Shown here: piece by piece, positions 50,462 through 58,806 of the stretch
How positions within the stretch are numbered: position 1 is the first letter of the stretch
How the letters are laid out: each line of letters starts with the position of its first letter
DNA from: Emcibacter sp.
Lineage (GTDB): Bacteria > Pseudomonadota > Alphaproteobacteria > Sphingomonadales > Emcibacteraceae
NCBI GenBank assembly: GCA_021647465.1
Contig: JAKIUQ010000006.1
Location: 1 to 64,000, forward strand
Direction: 5' to 3'
DNA: 64,000 nucleotides
Position numbers and translations under genes: made by a program
Notes under the pieces: model-generated
What the model was told of the DNA's origin: nothing
What the model saw: only the letters and a program-made list of their open reading frames with translations
Databases searched by the model: none

Positions 50462-52321
50462 ATGAATGCTATAAAAATGATATTTTCATCTATTGGATGG
50501 CTGTTTAAAGTATTCTGGAAATATTTTCGAAAATTTCAGTCTGTGGTGGGCACCTTGTTATTTATGATATTGGTGTTATTCATTGGCGTTTCACTATTTA
50601 AAGGCGACAAGGTAACGGTTCCGGAACATGGGGCGCTGGTGGTGTCATTGGATGGGGTTATACAGGAACAAAAAAAATATAATGAATCGCCTTTGCAAGC
50701 AATTGCCGGCGGCAAGCCGCAAAAACAAACGATTCTCAGGGATGTGGTTAAAGCCATAGACCTTGCGGCAGATGATGACAGGATTACCTTGTTGATTGTC
50801 GACACCAAAAAAATGGCGGGTGCCTTGCCCTCAAAATTACATTATATTGGCGATGCCATGTCCCGTTTTCGGCAATCAGGTAAAAAAATTATCGCTTACG
50901 GCGATAGTTTCAGTCAGTCAGGGTATTTGATTGCCTCTTATGCCGATGAAATATATCTACACCCATATGGGGCTATTTTGCTTGATGGTTATGGGTCATA
51001 TCAAAATTATTTCAAAGGGTTTCTTGATAAAATCAAGGCAGAAATGCAAATATTTCGGGTCGGAAAATATAAGTCAGCCATGGAACCTTTTATGCGCAGT
51101 GATATGTCACCAGCGGCAAAAGAAGCGAACCTTGCATTGATCGGTGACCTTTGGGCGGAATATACGCAGAATGTTGAGCAACAACGTGATTTAATCGCCA
51201 ATAGTTTAATGTCTGATTTTGACAGGGTGGATGTCGATCTTGTAAATTTAAAAGGTGATATGGCGGCGCTTGCGATGCAATATGGCTTGGTGGACGGTCT
51301 GAAAAATCGCGCTGAATGGCGGGAATTCGTGGCAGAAAAACTGGGGGCTGAAAGCGCTGAATTAAAAGATAAAACCATCGGCTATCATGCGTATCTGGCG
51401 GCAAACGCACATCATGTCTTGCCGGCAAAAAAGATCATAGCCGTGGTCTATGTCAATGGAACGATTATGGATGGTCATCAGCCACAGGGAACGGCTGGTG
51501 GTGAGACGGTTTCCCGTCATCTGCGCGAAGCAAGGCTGAATGATAAGGTGAAAGCCATAGTCCTGCGCGTCGATAGCCCCGGCGGCAGTGTGTTTGCGTC
51601 TGAATTAATCCGGCAGGAAGTTCTTTTATTGAAAAAAGCGGGAAAACCCGTTGTGACGTCCATGGGGGCGCTGGCGGCATCTGGCGGCTATTGGGTTTCG
51701 GCCAATACCGATGAAATATGGGCGTCTGCAACCACCATCACAGGCTCCATCGGTGTTTTTGGCGCCATTCCGAATTTTGAAGGCACCATGGCGGCCATTG
51801 GCATTACGACCGACGGTGTGGGAACGACGCCTCTTTCAGGCACGGGGGTCACCAAACCTTTACCCGAAAAGGTCAAGGTTATCGTTCAAAGCAGCGTTGA
51901 AAATATTTACGATAAATTTCTGAAAATTGTTTCCGAAGGCCGCAATATGACCGTGGAACAGGCGAATGAGGTTGGTCAGGGCCGTGTCTGGACCGGAAGC
52001 CGTGCGCTTGAACTTGGTCTGGTTGACAAGCTTGGCAGTTTTGAAGATGCCGTGGCATCAGCGGCAACGCGCGCCGAAATAACAGAATATAAAATTGTCT
52101 TCTGGGAAGATCCAATCCCGTGGGAGATGAAGCTGGTGGCTGATATAATGGAGAGAAATGCAACTATTGGGGCGATGTTGCTGGCAAGGACAAGCCGTCC
52201 GCAAGATGTTCTGGCGGCAAAAATTCTGGATAGCCTGTCCATATTCGGTCAGTTGAACGACCCAAACCATGCTTATGTTTTGTGTCTTAGCTGCCGGGGT
52301 ATGTTAGGTAGCCGTAAATAA
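50462..52321 (+). CDS. sppA: Signal peptide peptidase SppA, 67K type
   Basis: A 619-residue membrane-anchored serine protease that degrades cleaved signal peptides. It has an N-terminal membrane helix (about 24-46) and a duplicated ClpP-like fold. The first half carries the general-base Lys in VGKYKSAMEPF; the second half has LRVDSPGGSVFASELIRQ and the nucleophile Ser in GALAASGGYWVSA, followed by TGSIGVFGAIPNFEG. Both catalytic residues of the long type are present. It starts divergent from the gcvT riboswitch, with 186 bases between, and is followed 33 bases later by ispH. Confidence 0.94.
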   Translation: MNAIKMIFSSIGWLFKVFWKYFRKFQSVVGTLLFMILVLFIGVSLFKGDKVTVPEHGALVVSLDGVIQEQKKYNESPLQAIAGGKPQKQTILRDVVKAIDLAADDDRITLLIVDTKKMAGALPSKLHYIGDAMSRFRQSGKKIIAYGDSFSQSGYLIASYADEIYLHPYGAILLDGYGSYQNYFKGFLDKIKAEMQIFRVGKYKSAMEPFMRSDMSPAAKEANLALIGDLWAEYTQNVEQQRDLIANSLMSDFDRVDVDLVNLKGDMAALAMQYGLVDGLKNRAEWREFVAEKLGAESAELKDKTIGYHAYLAANAHHVLPAKKIIAVVYVNGTIMDGHQPQGTAGGETVSRHLREARLNDKVKAIVLRVDSPGGSVFASELIRQEVLLLKKAGKPVVTSMGALAASGGYWVSANTDEIWASATTITGSIGVFGAIPNFEGTMAAIGITTDGVGTTPLSGTGVTKPLPEKVKVIVQSSVENIYDKFLKIVSEGRNMTVEQANEVGQGRVWTGSRALELGLVDKLGSFEDAVASAATRAEITEYKIVFWEDPIPWEMKLVADIMERNATIGAMLLARTSRPQDVLAAKILDSLSIFGQLNDPNHAYVLCLSCRGMLGSRK

Positions 52322-52353
52322 ACCCAGGATTCTTTTTAAAAGTATATTTACGT

Positions 52354-53298
52354 ATGACGAAAGATATGAATGTTTTTATTGCCAACCCCCGGGGCTTTTG
52401 CGCCGGGGTGGATAGGGCAATTCAGATCGTTGAAATCGCGCTGGAAAAATATGGCGCGCCGGTATATGTGCGTCATGAGATCGTCCATAATAAATTTGTC
52501 GTCGAAGGGCTCAAGCAACGCGGTGCCATTTTTGTAGATGAATTGGATGAAGTCCCCGAAGGCGTACCGGTGGTTTTTTCGGCTCACGGGGTGCCAAAAT
52601 CAGTGCCGGAGGCGGCGCGCCGCCGCAATATGCTTTATGTGGATGCCACCTGCCCATTGGTAAGCAAAGTGCATAGAGAAGCCGAGAGGCATGAGAAATC
52701 AGGCTCTGAAATCATCATGATCGGTCATGCCGGCCATGCAGAGGTAGTCGGCACTATGGGGCAGGTTGCCAAAGGCCGGATCACGCTTGTGGAGACGCCC
52801 GAGGATGTGGCCTTGCTTGAATTTCCGGATACGGCCAATGTGGCTTATATCACGCAGACCACGTTGTCTGTAGATGATACCGCAGAAATTATTGCCGCCC
52901 TTAAGGCAAAATTTCCCGGTATAAGTGATCCGAGGAAAGAAGATATTTGTTACGCGACTACCAACCGTCAGGGGGCGGTTAAAGAGCTGGCGACAAGGGC
53001 CGAGGCCGTCCTGATTATCGGCGCACCCAATAGTTCCAATTCAAAACGTCTGGTGGAGGTTGCCCATAGAGAAGGCTGTAAATCCATGTTGATACAACGG
53101 GCTGCGGATATTGACTGGGCCTGGCTTGGGGGGGTGACGAATGTTGGCATATCAGCGGGGGCGTCCGCGCCGGAAGTTTTGGTGGAAGAGGTAATATCGG
53201 CCTTTCGCGCGCGCTATAATATTACGCTCGAAACGATCATGACGGTTGAAGAGGATGTTCAGTTCAAATTACCGGCCTTATTGACGAAGGAGAATTGA
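52354..53298 (+). CDS. ispH: 4-hydroxy-3-methylbut-2-enyl diphosphate reductase
   Basis: IspH is the last enzyme of the non-mevalonate isoprenoid pathway and makes IPP and DMAPP with a 4Fe-4S cluster. The 314-residue product has the three cluster cysteines in GFCAGVDRAI (Cys16), DATCPLVSKVH and DICYATTNRQ, along with SAHGVPKSV and the conserved ISAGASAPEVLVEEV. It sits between sppA and thrB on the plus strand, with thrB starting two bases beyond the stop, the common alphaproteobacterial order ispH-thrB-rnhA. Confidence 0.97.
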   Translation: MTKDMNVFIANPRGFCAGVDRAIQIVEIALEKYGAPVYVRHEIVHNKFVVEGLKQRGAIFVDELDEVPEGVPVVFSAHGVPKSVPEAARRRNMLYVDATCPLVSKVHREAERHEKSGSEIIMIGHAGHAEVVGTMGQVAKGRITLVETPEDVALLEFPDTANVAYITQTTLSVDDTAEIIAALKAKFPGISDPRKEDICYATTNRQGAVKELATRAEAVLIIGAPNSSNSKRLVEVAHREGCKSMLIQRAADIDWAWLGGVTNVGISAGASAPEVLVEEVISAFRARYNITLETIMTVEEDVQFKLPALLTKEN

Positions 53299-53300
53299 CA

Positions 53301-54263
53301 ATGGCCGTTTACACCCACGTTAATGCAGAAGAAATCGCCGCGTTTCTTGCCGGTTATAATGTGGGGGAAGTTGTCTCTTTCAAGGGCATCGCCGAAGGCG
53401 TTGAAAATTCCAATTATATCCTTCAGACAAATATGAATTCTTATATTTTAACTCTTTATGAGAAGCGGGTTAATCCTGATGATTTGCCGTTCTTTCTGGG
53501 GCTGATGGATCATCTTGTCCATAAAGGGGTTAATTGCGCCGCGCCCGTGCCGGATAAGAATGGAAATATTCTGCAAAATCTATGCGATAGGCCCGCCGCG
53601 CTGATCAGCTTTTTGCCCGGCCTGTCTATCAACAGACCGAAAAATATACATTGTCATCAGTTGGGCCGTGCTTTGGCAGAAATGCATGAAGCCGCGGCGG
53701 ATTTTGATCTGACACGCAAGAATGCGTTGTCAGTTGATGGTTGGCAAGATCTTGTCACCCTGTGCGGGGGTCGCGCCGATGAGGCTATGGCAGGTCTGAA
53801 AGACTTGCTCCTTGAAGAGATGGTTTATTTGAAAACCCATTGGCCAACGGGCCTGCCCGAAGGGATTATACATGCGGATTTATTTCCCGATAATGTATTT
53901 TTTATGGATGGGGAGCTTTCCGGCCTGATTGATTATTATTTCGCCTGCAATGATATATTGGTCTATGACTTGGCAATCTGCATAAATGCCTGGTGTTTTG
54001 AGGGTGACGGTGCCTTCAATGTGACCAAAGCCAACCGTTTGTTGCGTGGCTATGAAAGCGTGCGGCATTTATCAGAACAGGAAAAGGATGCTCTGTCAGT
54101 TTTATGTCGGGGCGCGGCATTTCGTTTTCTGTTGTCGCGGCTTTATGACTGGCTTAACCAGGTGCCGGGCGCCTTGGTGCAGGTCAAGGAACCGGCGGAA
54201 TATATCGCTAAACTTAAATTTCATCAGGCGGTGGAAAAACCGTCTGAATATGGCCTGATTTAA
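53301..54263 (+). CDS. thrB: Homoserine kinase, ThrB-like type II (aminoglycoside phosphotransferase fold)
   Basis: The enzyme phosphorylates homoserine on the way to threonine, using the choline kinase-like fold common in alphaproteobacteria rather than the GHMP fold. The 320-residue product has AVYTHVNAEEIAAFLAGYNVGEV, GIAEGVENSNYIL, catalytic-loop IIHADLFPDNVFFMDGELSGLIDYYFACNDILVYDLAI with HxDxxxDN, and FRFLLSRLYDWL. ATG 53301 is taken because AAGGAG lies eight bases upstream; a TTG at 53295 is the longer frame. It follows ispH and is followed by rnhA, 31 bases downstream. Confidence 0.92.
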   Translation: MAVYTHVNAEEIAAFLAGYNVGEVVSFKGIAEGVENSNYILQTNMNSYILTLYEKRVNPDDLPFFLGLMDHLVHKGVNCAAPVPDKNGNILQNLCDRPAALISFLPGLSINRPKNIHCHQLGRALAEMHEAAADFDLTRKNALSVDGWQDLVTLCGGRADEAMAGLKDLLLEEMVYLKTHWPTGLPEGIIHADLFPDNVFFMDGELSGLIDYYFACNDILVYDLAICINAWCFEGDGAFNVTKANRLLRGYESVRHLSEQEKDALSVLCRGAAFRFLLSRLYDWLNQVPGALVQVKEPAEYIAKLKFHQAVEKPSEYGLI

Positions 54264-54294
54264 TATGGCCCCTGATTGAATATGGATTGGATAT

Positions 54295-54738
54295 ATGAAA
54301 GAAGTCGTTATGTATACGGATGGGGCCTGTTCCGGAAACCCGGGCCCGGGGGGCTGGGGCGCTTGGCTGATCTCTGGAAAACATCGCAAGGAATTGACCG
54401 GCGGAAAGGCAGAGACCACCAATAACCAAATGGAATTGATGGCCGCCATCGAGGGGCTGAAATCCTTAAAAGGCCCGTGCCATGTGACCCTTTATACCGA
54501 CAGTGTTTATGTCAAGGACGGCATTACCAAATGGATTCATAACTGGAAAAAGAACGGCTGGCGAACGGCAAACCGGAAACCCGTTAAAAATGCCGAACTG
54601 TGGCAGGCCTTGGACGCCGAGGTAGACAACCATGATATCACCTGGAAATGGGTCAAGGGCCACAACGGTGATCCCGGCAATGAAAAGGCCGATGAACTGG
54701 CGCGCCAGGGAATGGCAGAATATCAATTTAACTCGTAG
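54295..54738 (+). CDS. rnhA: Ribonuclease HI
   Basis: RNase HI cleaves the RNA strand of RNA-DNA hybrids. The 147-residue product has all active-site residues: Asp9 in YTDGACSGNPGPGGWG, Glu in NNQMELMA, Asp in LYTDSVYV, and Asp in GNEKADELA, with the basic handle KWIHNWKKNGWRTANRKPVKN. Length is normal for bacterial RNase HI. It forms a plus-strand run with ispH and thrB and is followed eight bases later by an ankyrin protein. Confidence 0.97.
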   Translation: MKEVVMYTDGACSGNPGPGGWGAWLISGKHRKELTGGKAETTNNQMELMAAIEGLKSLKGPCHVTLYTDSVYVKDGITKWIHNWKKNGWRTANRKPVKNAELWQALDAEVDNHDITWKWVKGHNGDPGNEKADELARQGMAEYQFNS

Positions 54739-54746
54739 GATATGGC

Positions 54747-55418
54747 ATGTCACGAAATGATCTGTTCAAAGCCATTGATGTGGCGGACGAAGCGAAGCTT
54801 CGGGCCATTCTGGCAAAAGACAAAACACTGGCTTCAAGCCGCAGCTCTGACGGCGTTTCGGCGATATTATTTACGCTTTATCTGGCCAAATATGATCTGA
54901 CCCGGGCGCTTCTGGAGCAGGAGCCGGAACTGGATCAATTTGATCTTGCGGCCCTTGATATGCCGGATGAACTTGCGCAGTTTCTTGAGGCGACAAGCAA
55001 TATTGATCATCTGAGCGGAGATGGTTTTTCGGCCTTGCATCTGGCCTGTTTCTTTGGTTCATTGAATGCGGCGAGCCTGTTGATAGAAATGGGCGCAAAT
55101 GTGAATATTCATGCGGATAACATGTCGGATCTTCGACCCCTTCATAGTGCATGCGTTGCCGGACAGGGCCCCATTGTGAGCCTGTTGTTAAAAGCCGGGG
55201 CGAAAGTCAATGTGATTCAGGCCGGGGGCTATACCCCGCTTATGGCGGCGGCCAGCCTTGGCAATGCGCCGGTGGTGGATATGCTGCTGGAATATGGGGC
55301 TGATGTATCTGTGAAATCAGACGACAATAGAACAGCCGCCGATTTTGCCAAGGCTGCCGGCCTTGAGGCGCTGGTAGGCAGGCTTCGGGCCATGCCCTTT
55401 GAGGGGCAGGCGCGATAG
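54747..55418 (+). CDS. Ankyrin-repeat protein
   Basis: The 223-residue protein consists of about six ankyrin repeats. Clear units are GFSALHLACFFGSLNAASLLIEMGANVNIHAD, LRPLHSACVAGQGPIVSLLLKAGAKVNV, and YTPLMAAASLGNAPVVDMLLEYGADVSVKSDDNRTAADFAKAAG; the N-terminal third is more degenerate. No signal peptide is seen, so it is probably cytoplasmic and binds another protein. The ATG is eight bases from the rnhA stop, so the two may be cotranscribed. Confidence 0.9.
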   Translation: MSRNDLFKAIDVADEAKLRAILAKDKTLASSRSSDGVSAILFTLYLAKYDLTRALLEQEPELDQFDLAALDMPDELAQFLEATSNIDHLSGDGFSALHLACFFGSLNAASLLIEMGANVNIHADNMSDLRPLHSACVAGQGPIVSLLLKAGAKVNVIQAGGYTPLMAAASLGNAPVVDMLLEYGADVSVKSDDNRTAADFAKAAGLEALVGRLRAMPFEGQAR

Positions 55419-55443
55419 GGTTGCTTGTGTATTTTAACGATGG

Positions 55444-55950
55444 TTATTTCATGGCTTTGGCCGTCCCATGTCTTTTCGGGTTGTAATCTCTGGAAGATGA
55501 ATGGCTGTGAACAATTTTCCAGTTGTCTTCAACGAGCCGGAAAAGATAGGTTTGATAGCCGCCTTTATCGAATGTTTTTCCGTTTTTTCTGACCTTGCCC
55601 TTGACGCGCTGATCGGCGATGGCCCAGGCAAAATCCTTTTCAAAATTGATTTCGATATTTAAAATATCAATGGTCAGATATTCCAGCGCGGTTTTTTCCG
55701 GCTCCACATGCCTTATGATCAGGTCATCCAGCGGGGTATTCTGCCCGCCGCTTTCGATGCTGCGAAAACCGTCAAAATCCAGAATATGCTCGCGGAAAGG
55801 CGCGCCATCGCCCTTTTCCCAGCCGTCTTTCAGGTCAAAAATGATCTGTGTGATCGCGGCTTCGTCTTTTGACGCGGCAAATGTTGATGACAGCGATGCA
55901 AGGACGATTATTATGACGCCCGATATTTTATGAAGAAAGAATTTATTCAT
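55444..55950 (-). CDS. Exported NTF2-like (SnoaL/DUF4440-type) protein
   Basis: The 168-residue product has a signal peptide (about 1-25, ending FAA-SKD) and then an NTF2-like alpha+beta domain: DEAAITQIIFDLKDGWEKGDGAPFREHIL in the first helix, DFAWAIADQRVKGKVRKNGKTF and YQTYLFRLVEDNWKIVHSHSSSRDYNP in the sheet. Such domains bind small ligands or act as accessory subunits; no active site can be named. It is convergent with the ankyrin gene (25 bases between the ends) and divergent from ggt. Confidence 0.78.
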   Translation of the reverse strand: MNKFFLHKISGVIIIVLASLSSTFAASKDEAAITQIIFDLKDGWEKGDGAPFREHILDFDGFRSIESGGQNTPLDDLIIRHVEPEKTALEYLTIDILNIEINFEKDFAWAIADQRVKGKVRKNGKTFDKGGYQTYLFRLVEDNWKIVHSHSSSRDYNPKRHGTAKAMK

Positions 55951-56072
55951 TGATGTTTCCCTTATTTTATGAGTTTACAACCATATACAGCTTGCTTGCT
56001 TTATGAAAGTTATTTTGCCAGTATATGTCCCTGATAGCGGGTAATGATAAAATTATAATACAGGGATAGCTG

Positions 56073-57914
56073 ATGAAAAACTTACTCAAAATTATGGTGT
56101 TTGCCGGGCTTCTGGTTTTTTTGCCATTTTCGACATGGGCAGAAGAAGGCAACAAAAAGCAGATGGGGGAAAATATGACGCTGGATACGACCGTTAAAAA
56201 AAATACAACCGTGTCTGAGAAGTGGCCGCAGTCCCACCGGGGGGATCGGAATGTGGGGGCGCAATTTGCCACACGATCACAGGTTATCGCAAAGAACGGC
56301 ATGGCCGCGACCAGTATTCCTCTGGCGACGCAAGTGGCGCTGGATATTTTAAAAAAGGGCGGTTCAGCCGTTGATGCGGCCATTGCGGCTAATGCGGCCA
56401 TCGGCTTGATGGAGCCCACGGGGAACGGCATTGGCGGTGATTTATATGCCATTGTCTGGGATCCTGAAACCCGGAAACTCTATGGCTTGAACGGGTCTGG
56501 CCGCTCGCCCATGGGCCTGAGCTATGATGATCTTGCCGCAGAATTAAAAAGGCGGGGACGATCAGATATTCCGCCCTATGGCGCGCTGCCGGTTTCGGTG
56601 CCGGGAACGGTGGATGGCTGGTATGAACTTCATGGTAAATTTGGCAAATTATCCATGGCGGAAAATCTGGCACCGGCCATATCTTATGCGCGGGAAGGGG
56701 TTCCGCTGACCCAATTGATTGCTTATTATATGAAAATGGCTGGCGCGCGTTTTCTGGATCCGAAATCAGGGGTAGAGGAAACGGCAAATTTCCTGAAAAC
56801 TTATTTTCCCGGCGGCATACCGCCCGTTGAAGGGCAGATTTTTCAGAATCCAGATCTTGCCAATACCCTCTCTATGATAGCAGAAGGCGGGCGGGAAGCC
56901 TTTTACAAGGGGCTTATTGCGGATGTGATCGACAGTTATATGAGGCGTATTAAAGGCAGTTTACGCAAAGAAGATCTGGCGGCCCATAAAAGCACATGGG
57001 TGACGCCGCTATCCATTAATTACCGGGGGTATGATGTTTTTGAATTGCCCCCGAATGGGCAAGGCATTGCCGCCCTGCAGCAGTTGAATATTCTGGAAGG
57101 CTATGACCTTAAAGCCATGGGGCATAATAGCGCCGATTATCTGCATGTTCATACGGAGGCAAAGAAGCTTGCCTTTGAGGACCGGGCGAGATTCTATGCG
57201 GATATGGATTATTATGACGCGCCCCTTGAGCGGCTGCTGTCAAAAGAATATGCCGCTGAACGCCGGGCAATGATCGCCATGGACCGTGTTATTAATGAGG
57301 TCAAATATCCTGATCCTGATGTGCTTAGGGACGGTGATACCATATATCTGACGGTGGCCGATAAGGACGGCATGATGGTTAGCCTGATTCAAAGTAATTA
57401 CCGGGGCATGGGCTCTGGTCTGGTGCCGGACGGACTGGGTTTTATGCTTCAGGATCGGGGGCAGCTCTTCACCCTGAAAAAAGGCCATCCCAATGTTTAC
57501 GCACCGGGCAAAAGGCCGTTTCATACAATCATTCCGGCCTTTGTTATGAAAGACGGGAATCCTCTGATGAGTTTCGGCCTCATGGGCGGCGGCATGCAGC
57601 CACAGGGCCATGCCCAGATCATAACGAATATGATTGATTTCGGGATGAATGTTCAGGAGGCCGGTGACGTGGCACGCTACCGCCATGACGGCTCAAGTGA
57701 GCCAACAGGGGAGGTGATGAAAGACGGCGGTATTTTAAATGTGGAATCTGGCGTTGAAGATTCTGTTGTGGAGGAATTGCGGCGGCGCGGACATACGGTC
57801 AAGGTCGGCAAAGGCGGTTACGGCGGCTATCAAATGATCTTATGGGATGAAAAGCTAGGGGTTTATAAGGCTGCATCTGAAATGCGAAAAGACGGACAGG
57901 CTTCCGGTTATTGA
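56073..57914 (+). CDS. ggt: Gamma-glutamyltransferase
   Basis: A 613-residue periplasmic N-terminal nucleophile enzyme that transfers or hydrolyses the gamma-glutamyl group of glutathione. A signal peptide (about 1-23, ending TWA-EEG) leads a large subunit, and the expected autoprocessing Thr is Thr423 in DGDTIYLTVADKDGMMVSLIQSNYRGMGSG, starting the small subunit. GSGRSPMGL and GLGFMLQDRGQLF are other family motifs. The threonine context (DTIYL rather than TTH) matches a less-studied Ggt branch, so the preferred substrate may differ from glutathione. It is followed by a strong terminator. Confidence 0.92.
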   Translation: MKNLLKIMVFAGLLVFLPFSTWAEEGNKKQMGENMTLDTTVKKNTTVSEKWPQSHRGDRNVGAQFATRSQVIAKNGMAATSIPLATQVALDILKKGGSAVDAAIAANAAIGLMEPTGNGIGGDLYAIVWDPETRKLYGLNGSGRSPMGLSYDDLAAELKRRGRSDIPPYGALPVSVPGTVDGWYELHGKFGKLSMAENLAPAISYAREGVPLTQLIAYYMKMAGARFLDPKSGVEETANFLKTYFPGGIPPVEGQIFQNPDLANTLSMIAEGGREAFYKGLIADVIDSYMRRIKGSLRKEDLAAHKSTWVTPLSINYRGYDVFELPPNGQGIAALQQLNILEGYDLKAMGHNSADYLHVHTEAKKLAFEDRARFYADMDYYDAPLERLLSKEYAAERRAMIAMDRVINEVKYPDPDVLRDGDTIYLTVADKDGMMVSLIQSNYRGMGSGLVPDGLGFMLQDRGQLFTLKKGHPNVYAPGKRPFHTIIPAFVMKDGNPLMSFGLMGGGMQPQGHAQIITNMIDFGMNVQEAGDVARYRHDGSSEPTGEVMKDGGILNVESGVEDSVVEELRRRGHTVKVGKGGYGGYQMILWDEKLGVYKAASEMRKDGQASGY

Positions 57915-57937
57915 GTATTTTAAGGCGGCAAACAGGC

Positions 57938-57972
57938 AAAAAAAAGCAAGGCCTGCAAGCCTTGCTTTTTTC
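57938..57972 (+). terminator. Intrinsic terminator of ggt
   Basis: GCAAGGC (57946-57952) pairs with GCCTTGC (57959-57965) around a six-base loop, extended by A-T pairs (AAAAA on the 5' side, TTTTT on the 3' side), and followed by T residues. The A-run on the 5' side also lets it work on the minus strand. Confidence 0.9.
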
Positions 57973-58159
57973 TATATATTTTTTAATATATTATCATTAG
58001 TCGAACATTAATTACTAAATTATTTTTTTATCGACGTGCAGTTGGTGCGGTGTAGATTTTTCCCTCCCGAGACTTGAGCCTCACGTTCGCATTGGACAAT
58101 AGGGGAGCAGGCGCTTGTTGTCATCAACAAATAATCTGTTTGGATAAATTTTTACGGTA

Positions 58160-58188
58160 TTGTTACAAAAATGTCACAAGTCTATTAG
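58160..58188 (+). promoter_or_regulatory. Predicted promoter upstream of the unknown gene at 58219
   Basis: TTGTTA (58160-58165) and TATTAG (58183-58188) are 17 bases apart, with start expected near 58195, 24 bases before the ATG. The rest of the ggt downstream gap (57973-58159) contains only a small TTGTTG-TCAT-CAACAA hairpin near 58120 and no gene I can support. Confidence 0.4.
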
Positions 58189-58218
58189 GATGGACAACAA
58201 CAGATAAGGGCTTATTTT

Positions 58219-58683
58219 ATGCGACTTATAAGAGAAAAAACTATATGGCGATGTATTTTTGCAACGGTATTTATGTATAAAATGTTAATATTTTCAAGCG
58301 TTTCAGAAGATAGGCAAGCCTATATAACGGTTGAATCCTGCCGTATTCTATTGGAACATATTCCCGCAGATGACGTATCATATAAAGGCGGTGTGGATGT
58401 GCGTGGCAAGTCCGTCAAATCCGCTGATTTATATGAAAGTCCTGATCTTGGCCTCAAAGATGAAATTATTTTTCAACTGATTCTGGATGTGGCTAAAGAA
58501 AATAGAGGCAGCGCAAATGCGCAAAAACAGTTTCAGGAATATCGCGGCTTGTTAGGCTACTTGAATTTGGGCCAGATTATCGTAAAGGATGGTAACGTCA
58601 CGCTGGACGGAAAGCCGCTCGCCGGGAAAAGTCAGGCGGCATTATATAAGTTTTGCGCAAAAAATAAAAAACCTTCCCCGTAA
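58219..58683 (+). CDS. Unknown exported or membrane-bound protein
   Basis: The 154-residue product has a basic N terminus and a hydrophobic segment (about 9-27) with no clear cleavage site, then a soluble domain: ESCRILLEHIPADDVSYKGGVDVRGKSVKSADLYES, DEIIFQLILDVAKENRG, and a C-terminal IVKDGNVTLDGKPLA. I recall similar hypothetical proteins in other alphaproteobacteria with CxxLxxHxPADDVxYxxGVDVxGK, but cannot name a function. The pattern suggests a periplasmic domain. It stands alone between ggt and proS, with its own predicted promoter. Confidence 0.7.
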   Translation: MRLIREKTIWRCIFATVFMYKMLIFSSVSEDRQAYITVESCRILLEHIPADDVSYKGGVDVRGKSVKSADLYESPDLGLKDEIIFQLILDVAKENRGSANAQKQFQEYRGLLGYLNLGQIIVKDGNVTLDGKPLAGKSQAALYKFCAKNKKPSP

Positions 58684-58806
58684 AAGTCATTTCACAGCTA
58701 AAAGATAATCGCAGGGCATTAAAAGCCTGTTCATAATGGCGTGATCCGTCTATAAAATATAAAGTTATTATTTTGCTTAGGTTATATGACATACAAGGTT
58801 TTTATT

